Assembly: GCA_016210285.1 (NCBI GenBank)
Contig: JACQUN010000117.1
Location: forward strand, 1-5,449
Direction: 5' to 3'
Source: Chloroflexota bacterium
GTDB taxonomy: Bacteria > Chloroflexota > Dehalococcoidia > UBA1127 > JACQUN01
DNA: 5,449 bases
The position numbers and the translations under genes are program-made. Under the pieces are notes generated by a model. That model saw only the letters and a list, made by a program, of their open reading frames with translations. It searched no databases and had not been told where the DNA came from. Shown here one piece after another: positions 5,395 to 5,449 of this stretch; position 1 is the first letter of the stretch, and each line of letters starts with the position of its first letter.

Positions 5395-5414
5395 GCTCAG
5401 GGCAGGCTCCCAGA
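5372..5414. repeat. Palindrome interrupted by repeat copy 2
   Basis: TCTGGG (5372-5377) pairs with CCCAGA (5409-5414). The next two bases of the left arm (GG, 5378-5379) find their partners at CC 5383-5384 on the other side of an ACA loop (5380-5382), and repeat copy 2 then follows before the arm resumes. Taken without the 24-base insert, the sequence is a perfect 8-bp stem with a 3-base loop. Confidence 0.7.
5385..5409. repeat. Short interspersed repeat, copy 2
   Basis: This is the second copy, 63 bases after the first, differing from it by C to T at repeat position 7 and A to G at position 17. It has the same internal pair of CAGGCTC units (5392-5398 and 5403-5409), here separated by AGGG. 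It interrupts the palindrome 5372-5414. Deleting 5385-5408 restores a perfect 8-bp stem with an ACA loop. The end points are ambiguous by one base in both copies because a C occurs at each junction. Confidence 0.8.
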
Positions 5415-5424
5415 CCCCCGTCAA

Positions 5425-5439
5425 AGGGGCTTCGCCCCT
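5425..5439. other. Small hairpin near the right edge
   Basis: AGGGG (5425-5429) pairs with CCCCT (5435-5439) around CTTCG, where C and G can also pair to leave a TTC triloop. There is no T-tract on either side. It may belong to the same repeated intergenic block as the two interrupted palindromes. Confidence 0.5.
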
Positions 5440-5449
5440 CTGATCACCC

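Larger units (their letters stand above)
5122..5449. other. Structured intergenic region upstream of the glycosyltransferase
   Basis: No supportable gene is present. The region is full of short inverted repeats. CCCTT/AAGGG around TCGG lies at 5142-5155. GGGGTTC pairs with GAA-CCCC at 5221-5238 with a bulged G. GAAAA/TTTTC lies at 5286-5299, and AGGGG/CCCCT around CTTCG at 5425-5439. Two large palindromes (5313-5362 and 5372-5414) are each interrupted by a copy of a short repeat. None of the hairpins is followed directly by a convincing T-tract in either direction. The stretch probably contains the promoter and leader of the glycosyltransferase and looks like an accumulation of repeated intergenic elements. 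Confidence 0.6.

Noticed and set aside
5322..5409. The two right-end repeats as a CRISPR array
   Set aside because: There are only two copies, their surroundings are themselves palindromic, and no cas gene or further repeat is present.

Overview
The window is GC-rich bacterial chromosomal DNA with strong Shine-Dalgarno sites. It carries five protein genes: four on the + strand (about 305-3074) and one long gene on the - strand (5121-3100). The proC-yggT pair, the style of the long glycosyltransferase-C protein and the GC-rich intergenic palindromes would suit a Chloroflexota (Dehalococcoidia-like) genome. That assignment is an impression from family resemblance, not something the sequence proves. 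No rRNA, tRNA, CRISPR array or transposase is visible.

Layout. Positions 1-304 hold no convincing gene. They contain a plausible sigma70-type promoter (210-238) and a 7-bp hairpin (267-287) just before a strong ribosome binding site. Positions 305-817 encode a small unrecognised three-helix membrane protein. Positions 905-1915 encode a complete PdxA-family dehydrogenase. It keeps all three metal-binding histidines but appears to differ from E. coli PdxA at two substrate-contact positions, so its substrate is uncertain. An extended -10 promoter (1982-1990) then drives proC (2017-2823, pyrroline-5-carboxylate reductase, last step of proline synthesis). proC is translationally coupled by a 4-base overlap to yggT (2820-3074, small membrane protein). 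A very short convergent junction (3075-3099) separates yggT from a 673-residue polytopic GT39/PMT-type glycosyltransferase on the - strand.

The right end (5122-5449) is noncoding and unusually rich in secondary structure. It contains two 23/25-identical copies of a short repeat. Each copy interrupts a palindrome, and removing a 24-base unit from each restores a perfect or nearly perfect inverted repeat. This is the most interesting structure in the window and looks like two insertions of a very small palindrome-targeting repeat. A - strand promoter-like sequence overlaps one copy and points at the glycosyltransferase.

The genes do not form one obvious pathway. proC and yggT form a common conserved pair. 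The PdxA homologue, the small membrane protein and the glycosyltransferase look like independent neighbours. I do not see a clear new multi-gene system here.
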